Assembly: GCA_946185745.1 (NCBI GenBank)
Contig: CAMHKQ010000021.1
Coordinates: 1 to 35,559, forward strand
Direction: 5' to 3'
DNA: 35,559 nucleotides
DNA from: an uncultured Bacteroidales bacterium
GTDB lineage: Bacteria; Bacteroidota; Bacteroidia; Bacteroidales; UBA932
Shown here in pieces: positions 17,038 to 28,703 of this stretch. How positions within the stretch are numbered: position 1 is the first letter of the stretch; each line of letters starts with the position of its first letter. The translations under genes were made by a program, and so were the position numbers. A model generated the notes under the pieces. It was given only the letters and a program-made list of their open reading frames with translations, made no database searches and was not told the DNA's origin.

Positions 17038-21077
<4,040 letters not shown>

Positions 21078-21091
21078 CAAATACACATAAA

Positions 21092-22081
21092 ATGAAGACA
21101 AAAAAGAAAAAGATTGACGACCTGAACCTCGAGCTCACGCTCACGGTGGAGAAGGATGATTATTCGGAGATTGAACGCAAGAAACTCGCCGAGCGCAGGC
21201 GCACGGCCGACCTCAAGGGCTTCCGCAAGGGAATGGTGCCCGAGGGCATGATACGCCGCATCTACGGCGAGCAGGCCCTTGTAGAATCGGTCAACCAGGT
21301 CATTTCCAAGGGATTGGAAGACTTTATAGAGGCAGAGAAGCTGCATGTCCTGGGCGAGCCCCTCGGCAGCGAAAAGCAGCCCGAAGTTGAATGGAAAGAC
21401 GGCAACGATTTCACCTTCATCTTCGACATCGCCGTATATCCCGAAATCAAGGTGAGCGCCGGCAAGGAAGACGAGATTCCCCAGTACAATATTACCGTGT
21501 CCGCGAAGGAAAAGAAGGAGATGGTCGAGAACCTCAAGAAATACTACGCCGATAAGAAGGAGGAAAAGAGCGACGAAGACGTCGAGAAGGAAGTCACGGA
21601 GCGCCTTAAATCGGAATACAAGAGCGAATCCGACTGGAGGCTCGGCGCCGACATCCGCAGGTACTTCGTAGACAAGGCCGACGTGAAACTCCCCGAGGCC
21701 TTCCTCAAACGCTGGCTCCAGGCCACCAACGACAAGGTCAAGCCCGAAGACCTCGAAAAGGAATTCCCCGGCTTCCTTGCGGATTTCCGCTGGCAGCTCG
21801 TCCGCAGCGAATTCATGAAGAGCTTCGGCTTCAAGATAGAGAAGGCAGACCTTGAAGAGGCCGCCAAGGCATACGTGACCTATCAGTATGCCATGTACGG
21901 CATGGGCAACGTCCCCGAGGACATCATCGCCGGCAGCGTCAAGCAGATGCTTGAAGACCGCGGCCAGATCGACCGTCTCGCCGAACAGGTGGAAGACAGG
22001 AAGGTGATGGAAAAGCTCAGGGAGCTCGTCACCCTCACCCCCAAAAAGATCACCTCTGAGAAATTCCGCGAACTCAAGTAA
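21092..22081 (+). CDS. tig: Trigger factor lacking the PPIase domain
   Basis: 329 residues. The ribosome-binding domain occupies about 1-120 and includes LKGFRKGMVP (residues 41-50), the ribosome-docking signature (E. coli GFRKGKVP; Lys to Met here), followed by MIRRIYGE. The strand-helix segment to about residue 155 resembles the linker into the FKBP-type PPIase domain. Instead of that domain there is a 10-residue acidic spacer (EEKSDEDVEK). The chain then goes straight into the C-terminal chaperone arms (residues 166-329, with FPDAF-like LPEAFLKRWLQATND). Bacteroidetes trigger factors are usually about 450 aa, so roughly 120 residues are absent. The frame is intact, so this is a compact form rather than a pseudogene. 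It holds nascent chains at the ribosome exit. clpP starts 3 nt downstream. Confidence 0.9.
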   Translation: MKTKKKKIDDLNLELTLTVEKDDYSEIERKKLAERRRTADLKGFRKGMVPEGMIRRIYGEQALVESVNQVISKGLEDFIEAEKLHVLGEPLGSEKQPEVEWKDGNDFTFIFDIAVYPEIKVSAGKEDEIPQYNITVSAKEKKEMVENLKKYYADKKEEKSDEDVEKEVTERLKSEYKSESDWRLGADIRRYFVDKADVKLPEAFLKRWLQATNDKVKPEDLEKEFPGFLADFRWQLVRSEFMKSFGFKIEKADLEEAAKAYVTYQYAMYGMGNVPEDIIAGSVKQMLEDRGQIDRLAEQVEDRKVMEKLRELVTLTPKKITSEKFRELK

Positions 22082-22084
22082 TCT

Positions 22085-22744
22085 ATGACCGATTTCGAGA
22101 AATTCGCCGCATCGGCGGGGGTAAACGGCAATACCCTCCGCCGATATGTCGACTACGTAAATCCCACGATCATCGAGGAGCGCAAGCTCAACGTGCTCGG
22201 GATGGACGTGTTCAGCAGGCTCATGATGGACCGCATCATCTTCCTCGGAGCCCCCATCGACGACGACGTAGCCAATATAGTGCAGGCTCAGCTGCTGTAT
22301 CTCGCATCCTCCGACCAGGCGGACATCTCCCTCTACATCAACACTCCCGGCGGCAGCGTATCGGCCGGCCTCGGCATCTACGACACGATGCAGCTCGTCG
22401 AGCCGGCGGTGTCCACCATCTGCACCGGAATAGCCGCCTCCATGGGCAGCGTGCTCCTGTGTGCAGGCGAAAAGGGGAAGCGTCACGCCCTGCCGCATTC
22501 CAGGGTGCTGATTCATCAGCCTCTGGGCGGCGCCAAAGGGCAGGCTTCCGATATCCTCATCGCGGCGAAGGAGATAGAGAAGTACCGCACCGAGCTCTAC
22601 GAAATCATTTCGGAGCACAGCGGCCAGCCCTTCAAGAAGGTGTTCAAGGACGCCGACAGGGACTATTGGATGACCGCCGCCGAAGCCGTGGAATACGGTA
22701 TGGTGGACAGCATCCTGAAAAAACGCGTAAAAGATGGAAAATAA
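22085..22744 (+). CDS. clpP: ATP-dependent Clp protease proteolytic subunit
   Basis: 219 residues. The catalytic triad is complete: Ser119 in [11 protein letters not shown], His144 in [11 protein letters not shown] and Asp193 in DADRDYWMT. The hydrophobic groove and handle regions ([20 protein letters not shown]) are standard. ClpP forms a 14-mer barrel in the cytoplasm and degrades proteins fed in by ClpX. The N-terminus is longer than mature E. coli ClpP and may be processed. It lies between tig and clpX, the conserved bacterial order, and its last 11 nt overlap the clpX start, so translation of the two is coupled. Confidence 0.97.
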   Translation: MTDFEKFAASAGVNGNTLRRYVDYVNPTIIEERKLNVLGMDVFSRLMMDRIIFLGAPIDDDVANIVQAQLLYLASSDQADISLYINTPGGSVSAGLGIYDTMQLVEPAVSTICTGIAASMGSVLLCAGEKGKRHALPHSRVLIHQPLGGAKGQASDILIAAKEIEKYRTELYEIISEHSGQPFKKVFKDADRDYWMTAAEAVEYGMVDSILKKRVKDGK

Positions 22745-23801
22745 ATCCTCGGAAGCCCTTAACGTCCCGAAGCCAAAGCAGATAAAGGCCTTCCTCGACC
22801 AGTATGTGATCGGCCAGGACAGGGCCAAGAAGATTCTGTCCGTAGCGGTCTACAACCACTACAAGCGCATCATCAACAACGTGCTCCAGGAAACCTCCGA
22901 CGGGGTGGAACTGGAAAAGAGCAACATTCTTCTGGTCGGCCCTACCGGTACGGGTAAAACCCTGCTGGCCAAGACTATAGCAAAGATGCTCTATGTGCCG
23001 TTCACCATCGTGGACGCCACCGTCCTCACTCAGGCCGGCTATGTAGGCGAAGACGTCGAGAGCATCCTTTCCCGGCTGCTCCAGGAGACCGACTACGACC
23101 CGGCGCGCGCCGAGATGGGGATAGTCTTCATAGACGAGATAGACAAGATCGCCCGCAAGAACGACAATCCCTCCATTACCCGCGACGTTTCAGGCGAGGG
23201 TGTCCAGCAGGCCCTCCTCAAACTGCTCGAGGGCTCCGTCATCAACGTGCCGCCTTATGGCGGGCGCAAGCATCCGGAACAGCAGTTCATCCAGGTGAAC
23301 ACCCAGAACATACTGTTCATCTGCGGCGGTTCCTTCGAGGGGATAGAGCGCAGCATCGCCTCCCGCCTGAACACCCAGGTAATCGGTTTCGGGGCTGCGG
23401 AAAGGCAGAACATAGACAAGGACAACCTGCTCCAGTACGTCGAGTCACAGGACCTCAAGAAATATGGCCTGATTCCCGAAATCGTAGGGCGTCTTCCGGT
23501 AGTCACGTATCTGGACGAACTCGACCGTGACGCCCTCAAGCGCATTCTGCTTGAGCCGAAGAACGCCATAATGAAACAGTATACCAAGTTGTTCGAGCTC
23601 GACGGCATAAAGCTGGACGTCGAGGACGGGGTCTACGACCTTATAGTAGATACAGCCCTTGAGAAGAAGCTCGGCGCACGCGGACTGAGGTCCATCTGCG
23701 AGCAGATAATGACCGATGCAATGTTCGAGGCGCCGTCCCGCCGGAGCAAGACTTTCCGTCTTACAGTCGACTATGCGGAACAGCGCCTCGGAGGGGTTTA
23801 G
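22734..23801 (+). CDS. clpX: ClpX unfoldase without the N-terminal zinc-binding domain
   Basis: 355 residues against about 410-425 for usual ClpX. The AAA+ core is complete: Walker A GPTGTGKT, pore-1 loop GYVGED, Walker [13 protein letters not shown] loop GGRKHPEQQ, the ClpP-contacting IGFG tripeptide loop ([10 protein letters not shown]) and sensor [10 protein letters not shown]. The protein begins with only some 13 residues before [15 protein letters not shown], so the C4 zinc-binding domain of about 55 residues is missing. A TAA stop lies in frame at 22728-22730, two codons before the ATG, so no longer form can be made from this frame. The core should still unfold and deliver substrates to ClpP. 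Loss of the domain should remove docking of adaptors such as SspB (family knowledge). Confidence 0.93.
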   Translation: MENKSSEALNVPKPKQIKAFLDQYVIGQDRAKKILSVAVYNHYKRIINNVLQETSDGVELEKSNILLVGPTGTGKTLLAKTIAKMLYVPFTIVDATVLTQAGYVGEDVESILSRLLQETDYDPARAEMGIVFIDEIDKIARKNDNPSITRDVSGEGVQQALLKLLEGSVINVPPYGGRKHPEQQFIQVNTQNILFICGGSFEGIERSIASRLNTQVIGFGAAERQNIDKDNLLQYVESQDLKKYGLIPEIVGRLPVVTYLDELDRDALKRILLEPKNAIMKQYTKLFELDGIKLDVEDGVYDLIVDTALEKKLGARGLRSICEQIMTDAMFEAPSRRSKTFRLTVDYAEQRLGGV

Positions 23802-23807
23802 GCAGTA

Positions 23808-24764
23808 TTATTCTACTCCCAGCTTGATCTTCAGGTTCTTGATCATGTCGGCCGACATGCCTGCGAGACCGTAGTGCGGGGTCCATCCCCATTCCTTGCG
23901 GGCGCAGCTGTCGTCCATCTTGTCGGGCCAGCTGTCGGCTATTGCCTGGCGTACCGGATCCACTTCATAGCGCATCTTGAAATCGGGATATGTCTTGCAT
24001 ATCTCGGCATAGACATGCTCGGGCGCGAAGCTCATGCTGGCTATGTTGAAGGAGTTGCGGTGGACCAGCCTGGAAGGATCGGCCTCCATGATGTCGACCG
24101 CCGCCTTGAGGGCGTCGGGCATGTACATCATGTCCATGAAAGTGCCCTTTGCGATTGGGCAGACGAATTCTTCGCCCTTGACGGCCGCGTAGTAGATTTC
24201 AACGGCATAGTCGGTGGTGCCGCCGCCCGGAAGGGTAGTGTAGGAAATCAGGCCCGGGAAACGCACCGAGCGGGTGTCCACGCCGAATTTATGGAAGTAA
24301 TAGTCGGAGAGGAGTTCGGTGGCCACCTTGGTTACGCCGTACATGCTGGTAGGCCTCTGGATGGTGTCCTGGGGAGTGTTGTCATGGGGCGTGCTGGGGC
24401 CGAAACTGCCGATGGAACTGGGAGTGAAAACGGCGCAGTTGTTTTCGCGTGCGACTTCGAGCACGTTAAGGAGGCCGTTCAGGCCTATGTCCCAGGCCAT
24501 CAGGGGCTTCCTTTCGGCTACCGCCGACAGGAGAGCGGCGAGATTGTAAATCGTGTCTATCCGGTACTTTTTGACCACTTCGGCTATCTGCTTGCCGTCC
24601 AGCACGTTGACAACTTCTGCCGGACCGCTTTCGAGAAGCTCGCCTTTGGGTTCCGCACCGGGAATGTATCCGGCCACGATGGAGCCGTCATACATATTCC
24701 TGAGTTTCATTGTAAGCTCGGAGCCTATCTGCCCCGTGGAGCCGATTACAAGAACGTTTTTCAT
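23808..24764 (-). CDS. tdh: L-threonine 3-dehydrogenase, epimerase-like (SDR) type
   Basis: 318 residues. The N-terminal Rossmann motif is GSTGQIG (residues 8-14), and the catalytic YxxxK is in SMYGVTK, with PSSIGSFGPSTP just before it. These, together with LSAVAERKP and GLISYTTLPGGGTTDYAVEIYY-type segments, match the NAD-dependent SDR threonine dehydrogenases of Bacteroidetes, not the zinc alcohol-dehydrogenase type of E. coli. It oxidises L-threonine to 2-amino-3-ketobutyrate. The divergent neighbour kbl encodes the next enzyme, which strongly supports the call over a generic UDP-sugar epimerase. A -7 box lies 61 nt upstream, directly abutting that of kbl. It converges with clpX 6 nt away. 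Confidence 0.92.
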   Translation of the reverse strand: MKNVLVIGSTGQIGSELTMKLRNMYDGSIVAGYIPGAEPKGELLESGPAEVVNVLDGKQIAEVVKKYRIDTIYNLAALLSAVAERKPLMAWDIGLNGLLNVLEVARENNCAVFTPSSIGSFGPSTPHDNTPQDTIQRPTSMYGVTKVATELLSDYYFHKFGVDTRSVRFPGLISYTTLPGGGTTDYAVEIYYAAVKGEEFVCPIAKGTFMDMMYMPDALKAAVDIMEADPSRLVHRNSFNIASMSFAPEHVYAEICKTYPDFKMRYEVDPVRQAIADSWPDKMDDSCARKEWGWTPHYGLAGMSADMIKNLKIKLGVE

Positions 24765-24825
24765 TTTGCCTGCAAAATGTTTGGAATGTCTGGTTATTCT
24801 CAGTTGTAGTGTTTCAAATGTTCAG

Positions 24826-24833
24826 CAAATTTA
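24826..24833 (-). promoter_or_regulatory. -7 box (TAAATTTG) for tdh
   Basis: TAAATTTG on the minus strand ends 61 nt before the tdh ATG. It is separated from the opposing kbl box by a single base. Confidence 0.55.
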
Positions 24834-24834
24834 C

Positions 24835-24842
24835 TAAATTTG
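24835..24842 (+). promoter_or_regulatory. -7 box (TAAATTTG) for kbl, with TTG at about -33
   Basis: TAAATTTG lies 26 nt before the kbl ATG. A TTG at 24814-24816 is 18 nt upstream, near the usual -33 spacing of this phylum. Confidence 0.65.
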
Positions 24843-24868
24843 TGACAAAACTAAAACTAATTCTTAAA

Positions 24869-26059
24869 ATGTACGGTAAATTCAAAGAATATCTCCAGGG
24901 TGAACTCAAGTCCATCGAGGAGGCCGGCCTCTACAAGCACGAACGTACCATCTGCTCCCCCCAGGGGGCCGAAATAACTCTTGCCGACGGCAGCAAGGCG
25001 CTCAACTTCTGCGCCAACAACTATCTCGGCCTTTCCGACAATCCGCGTCTAATCGCGGCCGCCAAGAAGGCCATGGACGAACGCGGCTTCGGCATGAGCA
25101 GCGTCCGCTTCATCTGCGGCAAGTGCGATCTTCACGAAGAGCTTGAAAAGGCTGTCAGCAAGTATTTCCACACCGAGGACACCATCCTCTACGCCGCCTG
25201 CTTCGACGCCAACGGCGGCGTCTTCGAGCCGCTCCTCACCAAAGACGACGCCATCATTTCCGACGCCCTTAACCACGCCTCCATAATCGACGGCGTAAGG
25301 CTTTGCAAGGCCGTGCGTTATCGCTACAACAACGCCGACATGGCAGACCTCGAGGAAAAGCTCAAGGAAGCCCAGGCTCAGCGTTTCCGCATCATCTGCA
25401 CCGACGGTGTCTTCAGCATGGACGGCAACGTCGCCCCCATGGACAAGATATGCGACCTGGCAGAGAAGTACGACGCCCTCGTAATGGTGGATGAAAGCCA
25501 TTCTGCAGGCGTCGTCGGTCCCACCGGCCACGGCGTGGCCGAGCAGTTCAATCTCTACGGCCGCATCGACATCCACACCGGCACGCTGGGCAAGAGCTTC
25601 GGCGGCGCAGTCGGCGGATTCACCACCGGCCGCAAGGAAATTATCGACATGCTCCGTCAGCGTAGCCGTCCGTATCTTTTCTCCAACTCGCTGCCGCCTA
25701 TGATCTGCGCAGCGGGCATCGAGATGTTCAAGATGATGGAAGAAAGCACCGAACTGCACGACCGTCAGCAGGAGAACGTCGCCTATTTCCGCGACAAGAT
25801 GACGGCCGCCGGCTTCGACATCCATCCCACCCAGAGCGCAATCTGTGCCGTGATGCTGTACGATCCCATCCTTGCAGGCAATTTCGCCAAGGCCATGGCT
25901 AAGGAGAATATTTTCGTAACCTCCTTCACCTATCCCGTGGTGCCCAAGGGGCTTGACCGCATCCGCGTGCAGCTCTCGGCCGCACACACCCGTCCCCAGC
26001 TCGACAAGGCTATCGCAGCCTTCATCAAGGTTGGCAAGGAACTCGGCGTGCTGAAATAA
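24869..26059 (+). CDS. kbl: 2-amino-3-ketobutyrate CoA ligase (glycine C-acetyltransferase)
   Basis: 396 residues, the usual size for Kbl (395-398). It is an alpha-oxoamine synthase of PLP fold type I. The PLP lysine is in HTGTLGKSFGGAVGG (Lys242), preceded by VMVDESHSAGVVG carrying the pyridine-nitrogen aspartate. The early NNYLGLS and FGMSSVRFICG motifs also match. It converts 2-amino-3-ketobutyrate plus CoA to glycine and acetyl-CoA, completing threonine breakdown with the divergent tdh. The frame is open back to 24809, but the ATG at 24869 lies downstream of the -7 box and matches the family N-terminus. Transcription ends at a strong hairpin at 26073-26106. Confidence 0.95.
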   Translation: MYGKFKEYLQGELKSIEEAGLYKHERTICSPQGAEITLADGSKALNFCANNYLGLSDNPRLIAAAKKAMDERGFGMSSVRFICGKCDLHEELEKAVSKYFHTEDTILYAACFDANGGVFEPLLTKDDAIISDALNHASIIDGVRLCKAVRYRYNNADMADLEEKLKEAQAQRFRIICTDGVFSMDGNVAPMDKICDLAEKYDALVMVDESHSAGVVGPTGHGVAEQFNLYGRIDIHTGTLGKSFGGAVGGFTTGRKEIIDMLRQRSRPYLFSNSLPPMICAAGIEMFKMMEESTELHDRQQENVAYFRDKMTAAGFDIHPTQSAICAVMLYDPILAGNFAKAMAKENIFVTSFTYPVVPKGLDRIRVQLSAAHTRPQLDKAIAAFIKVGKELGVLK

Positions 26060-26072
26060 GTTTTAAATGTGT

Positions 26073-26106
26073 AAAAAAAGGCTGCCGGATCCGGCAGCCT
26101 TTTTTT
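26073..26106. terminator. Bidirectional intrinsic terminator, perfect palindrome
   Basis: Seven A, then GGCTGCCGGATCCGGCAGCC, then seven T form a perfect 34-base palindrome centred at 26089/26090. Read as RNA on either strand it gives a GC-rich stem followed by a U-tract, so it can end both kbl (plus) and the peptidase gene (minus). The last two bases belong to the stop codon of the minus-strand gene. Confidence 0.92.
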
Positions 26107-27997
26107 ACAGCCAGGCTTCGAAGAAGCCGGTTATTTTATCATGAAGATGGACACGCCAGTCTCCGAAGACGTTGTGCTCGCTCATCGGGTAGGGGAAGTA
26201 GTCGAGCTGGACGTTCTTCTCGATGCACTTCTGCACGAAACTCAGGCTGTGCTCCCACACCACGGTGTTGTCCACCGCTCCCTGGCAGATCAGGAGCTTA
26301 CCCTTCAGGCAGTCCACCCTGTTAATCAGTGAGGTCTGTTCGAAACCTTCGGGGTTGGAAGCCTGGGTGTCCATGTATCTTTCGCCGTACATCACCTCGT
26401 ACCATTTCCAGTCTATCACCGGACCGCCGGCCACTCCGACCTTGAACACGTCGGGGTAGTTGGTCATCAGAGAGATGGTCATGTAGCCGCCGTAGCTCCA
26501 GCCGTGGACGCCTATCCTCGAGGAATCTATCCAGGGCTGTTCCATGAGCCTCCGTACGCCAACCATCTGGTCGGCCATCTCGGCCTGTCCGCAGTGGCGG
26601 TTGATTGCCTTTTCGAAGGCCGCGCCGCGGTTCTGGGTGCCGCGGTTGTCCTGCACGTAAACCACGTAGCCCTTCTGGGCCATGAGCATCTCCCACATTC
26701 GGATGCTGCCGCGCCAGGAGTTCGTAACCATCTGTGAATGAGGACCTCCGTACACATATACTATGAGCGGATACTTCTTGGAAGGGTCGAAGCCGAGGGG
26801 CTTGTAGAGGCGGTAGTAATTCTGGAAGGCGCCGTCTGCGGACGGCACGGTGCCGTACTCCATCTCGCACTGAGCGAAGTCCGCAAGCGGATCGGGTGAC
26901 TCCGAGAGGATCTCGCAGGTTTTGCCGTCGGTGGTGCGGACCGCGAGCTTGCCGGGTTCGTTCCAGCTGCTCCAGCGGTCCAGGAAATGCGTGAAGTCGG
27001 GGCTGATGCTCACGTTGTGCCAGCCCGGTTCGGAAGTCAGGCGCTGCGGTGCGCCGAAACGGGCCTTGGCCACGCTGCGATGTTTTTTGATCTCCATCCT
27101 GAAAAGATGATTCTCGACGGGGGAGACCTCGGCCGAGGTGTAATAGACGTAGCGGCCGTCGTTGGCAATGTATGCGACGTCGGCGTCGACTGACGTAAGG
27201 CGCCTCACGGTGCCGAGGGTATCGCAGAGGTAGAGGTTCCTGTAGCCGTCGCGGTTGTCGGTGCGGTAGATGAACTCTCCGCAGCTTCCTTTTATGAAAT
27301 ACAGGGGGTCGAGGGGCTCCACCCAGGCGTCGTTATGCTCTTCCAGCAGGGTGCGGACCAGCGAAGCGTCGGAAACCCGGTACATGTTCAGCACCATGTT
27401 GTGCTGCTCCCTGTCCAGTACCTGGATGAATATGTATCTGTCGTCGGGACTCCAGGTGATGCCGGTAAGGTAGCGCTCCTCCGCGAATTCGGAGGGGATG
27501 ATGCTGCGAAGCACGCACCCGAGCGTATCGCAGATGCAAAGGCTGAGCTTTTCGGAAGAAAGCCCGTTCATGGGGTAACGGAGCGGAATCAGGCTGCCGG
27601 TACGGGTGCTGATATCCAGCAGCGGGAACTCGGCCACGGCACTCTCGTCCTTTCTGACTACGGCAAGCAAACTACCTGAATTCGAGGGGAATACGCCTGT
27701 TTCAATGCCGAACTCGTTTCGGGAGTAGCTCTGCCCGTACACTATTCCTTCGGCCTCGCTGGCGGGCAGGTTCCATTCAGCACGCGGGAATGGACCGGGT
27801 TTCTCGGAAAGCTCGTGCCCTTCTGCCCAGAAATAAGGTTTGACCGAAGGGTAGACGCTGCGGCTGCGAAGGGCGTCGCGCATGGTGAGCATCCTGCCGT
27901 CGGGGTTGGCGGCAGGGGAGACGGCAATCACGTCCTGTGCCTGCACGCAAATGCATAGCGACAGCACTGCCGCCGCTGAAAAGAAGAGTTTTTTCAT
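26105..27997 (-). CDS. Exported S9 family peptidase, DPP4-like (second copy)
   Basis: 630 residues with signal peptide MKKLFFSAAAVLSLCICVQAQ. A beta-propeller fills roughly residues 40-400; SYSRNEFGIETG and RKDESAVAEFPLLDI match the propeller of Bacteroidetes DPP4 proteins. The hydrolase domain carries GVHGWSYGGYM (Ser near 501), GAVDNTVVWEH (Asp near 576) and SEHNVFGDW (His near 608). It is probably a periplasmic dipeptidyl peptidase releasing N-terminal dipeptides. It differs clearly from the enzyme at 7488-9293, with different Glu-motif and Ser motif, so these are separate subfamilies and not a recent duplication. It starts 3 nt after the stop of the small membrane protein gene, so the two form an operon. 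The stop codon sits inside the terminator palindrome. Confidence 0.93.
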   Translation of the reverse strand: MKKLFFSAAAVLSLCICVQAQDVIAVSPAANPDGRMLTMRDALRSRSVYPSVKPYFWAEGHELSEKPGPFPRAEWNLPASEAEGIVYGQSYSRNEFGIETGVFPSNSGSLLAVVRKDESAVAEFPLLDISTRTGSLIPLRYPMNGLSSEKLSLCICDTLGCVLRSIIPSEFAEERYLTGITWSPDDRYIFIQVLDREQHNMVLNMYRVSDASLVRTLLEEHNDAWVEPLDPLYFIKGSCGEFIYRTDNRDGYRNLYLCDTLGTVRRLTSVDADVAYIANDGRYVYYTSAEVSPVENHLFRMEIKKHRSVAKARFGAPQRLTSEPGWHNVSISPDFTHFLDRWSSWNEPGKLAVRTTDGKTCEILSESPDPLADFAQCEMEYGTVPSADGAFQNYYRLYKPLGFDPSKKYPLIVYVYGGPHSQMVTNSWRGSIRMWEMLMAQKGYVVYVQDNRGTQNRGAAFEKAINRHCGQAEMADQMVGVRRLMEQPWIDSSRIGVHGWSYGGYMTISLMTNYPDVFKVGVAGGPVIDWKWYEVMYGERYMDTQASNPEGFEQTSLINRVDCLKGKLLICQGAVDNTVVWEHSLSFVQKCIEKNVQLDYFPYPMSEHNVFGDWRVHLHDKITGFFEAWL

Positions 27998-28000
27998 TGG

Positions 28001-28456
28001 TTATTCAGTTTCTACTGGAATGGCGGTGGAGGGAATGGGCTCCGTTACCGAAAGGATGTCATAGACTATATATCTCTGGATGCCCCTCCAGGGAAGGGAA
28101 CCGCGGTATTCCCTGTAGCGCACCTGGACGTTCTTGCCGCTGCAGCGCATGAGGGAGTCTGCTATGGAATAGACGGAACCGTTGGGCCTGTAGCCGATGG
28201 CCTTCTTGTCTACCGAGAAGTTGAATTCGTTGCTGTGCAGGCCGCTGCCGTTGGGGGTCTTGTCGTTCTTGAAGCCGGACATGATTATGCGGCCTTCGTA
28301 GGTTTTCCAGATCCAGCCCTTGTACACGAGTTGATTGAGGTTGCCGGCCTTTACCCCGTCGCCCCACTTGAACCAGAAGTGCATGTAACAGAAAATGCCG
28401 AGGCCGAGGAGGAGAATCAGGATAATCCAGAGCAGAATTTTCGAACCAGTTTTCAT
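28001..28456 (-). CDS. Small membrane-anchored Bacteroidetes protein, function unknown
   Basis: 151 residues. One hydrophobic helix near residues 6-25 (ILLWIILILLLGLGIF) is followed by a soluble domain of about 120 residues with GDGVKAGNLNQLVYKG, IWKTYEGRIIMSGF, SNEFNFSV and YREYRGSLPWRG. These motifs match a family widespread in Bacteroidetes that databases often label 6-phosphogluconate dehydrogenase. There is no Rossmann fold or dehydrogenase motif here, so that label should not be used. The helix is not followed by a good cleavage site, so it is likely a membrane anchor. The frame is open upstream to 28543, but the ATG at 28456 is preferred because two -7 boxes lie just upstream. It is cotranscribed with the following peptidase gene. 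Confidence 0.83.
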   Translation of the reverse strand: MKTGSKILLWIILILLLGLGIFCYMHFWFKWGDGVKAGNLNQLVYKGWIWKTYEGRIIMSGFKNDKTPNGSGLHSNEFNFSVDKKAIGYRPNGSVYSIADSLMRCSGKNVQVRYREYRGSLPWRGIQRYIVYDILSVTEPIPSTAIPVETE

Positions 28457-28461
28457 ATTCG

Positions 28462-28484
28462 CAAAGATATATTTTGCAAAGATA
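28462..28484 (-). promoter_or_regulatory. Tandem -7 boxes (two copies of TATCTTTG) for the 28456 gene
   Basis: On the minus strand TATCTTTGC occurs twice, at 28461-28469 and 28476-28484, with a 15-base period. The proximal box ends 5 nt from the ATG and the distal one 20 nt away. The distal box gives the more usual spacing. Confidence 0.55.
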
Positions 28485-28504
28485 CACAAATTGGGTAAAA
28501 AATA

Positions 28505-28535
28505 TTTGGGAGTTTCATAAAAATACCTATCTTTG
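28505..28535 (+). promoter_or_regulatory. Complete Bacteroidetes promoter (-33 TTTG, -7 TATCTTTG) for tRNA-Glu
   Basis: TTTG at 28505-28508 and TATCTTTG at 28528-28535 are separated by 19 nt, the textbook arrangement. The tRNA starts 17 nt after the -7 box. Confidence 0.85.
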
Positions 28536-28552
28536 CAGTCCAAAATAATGCC

Positions 28553-28624
28553 GGTGGGTTCGTATAACGGTTAGTACTCGAGATTCTCAATCTCGCAATA
28601 GGAGTTCGATTCTCCTACCCACTA
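28553..28624 (+). tRNA. tRNA-Glu (anticodon CTC)
   Basis: A 72-nt cloverleaf. The acceptor GGTGGGT pairs with ACCCACT (one G-U), with discriminator A at 28624. The D arm GTAT/GTAC encloses AACGGTTA. The anticodon stem CGAGA/TCTCG holds the loop TTCTCAA with anticodon CTC at 28586-28588. The variable loop is CAAT, and the T arm AGGAG/CTCCT holds TTCGATT. CCA is not encoded. It reads GAG codons, which are frequent in this GC-rich genome. It is flanked by its own promoter and terminator. Confidence 0.95.
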
Positions 28625-28625
28625 C

Positions 28626-28657
28626 AAAAAAAGCAGCGAATCGTCGCTGCTTTTTTT
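28626..28657 (+). terminator. Intrinsic terminator of tRNA-Glu
   Basis: Seven A, stem GCAGCGA (28633-28639), loop ATCG, stem TCGCTGC (28644-28650) and seven T. It starts 1 nt after the tRNA. Confidence 0.92.
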
Positions 28658-28677
28658 GTAGCGGCAAATGACAACCC

Positions 28678-28703
28678 CCAAACCCCCTTGGTAGGGGGCT
28701 TGG
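28678..28703. repeat. GC-rich intergenic hairpin, REP-like
   Basis: CCAA-A-CCCCCT pairs with AGGGGG-C-TTGG around the loop TGGT, giving ten pairs with one mismatch. GTCGCTTCGCTCCGA follows. It has no U-tract and lies between a finished terminator and the next promoter. It looks like an interspersed palindromic element, but no second copy is in the window. Nothing else is visible in 28704-28742. Confidence 0.45.

Noticed and set aside
28001..28456. Database-style label 6-phosphogluconate dehydrogenase for the small membrane protein
   Set aside because: The protein has 151 residues, one membrane helix and no nucleotide-binding or catalytic motif of that enzyme.
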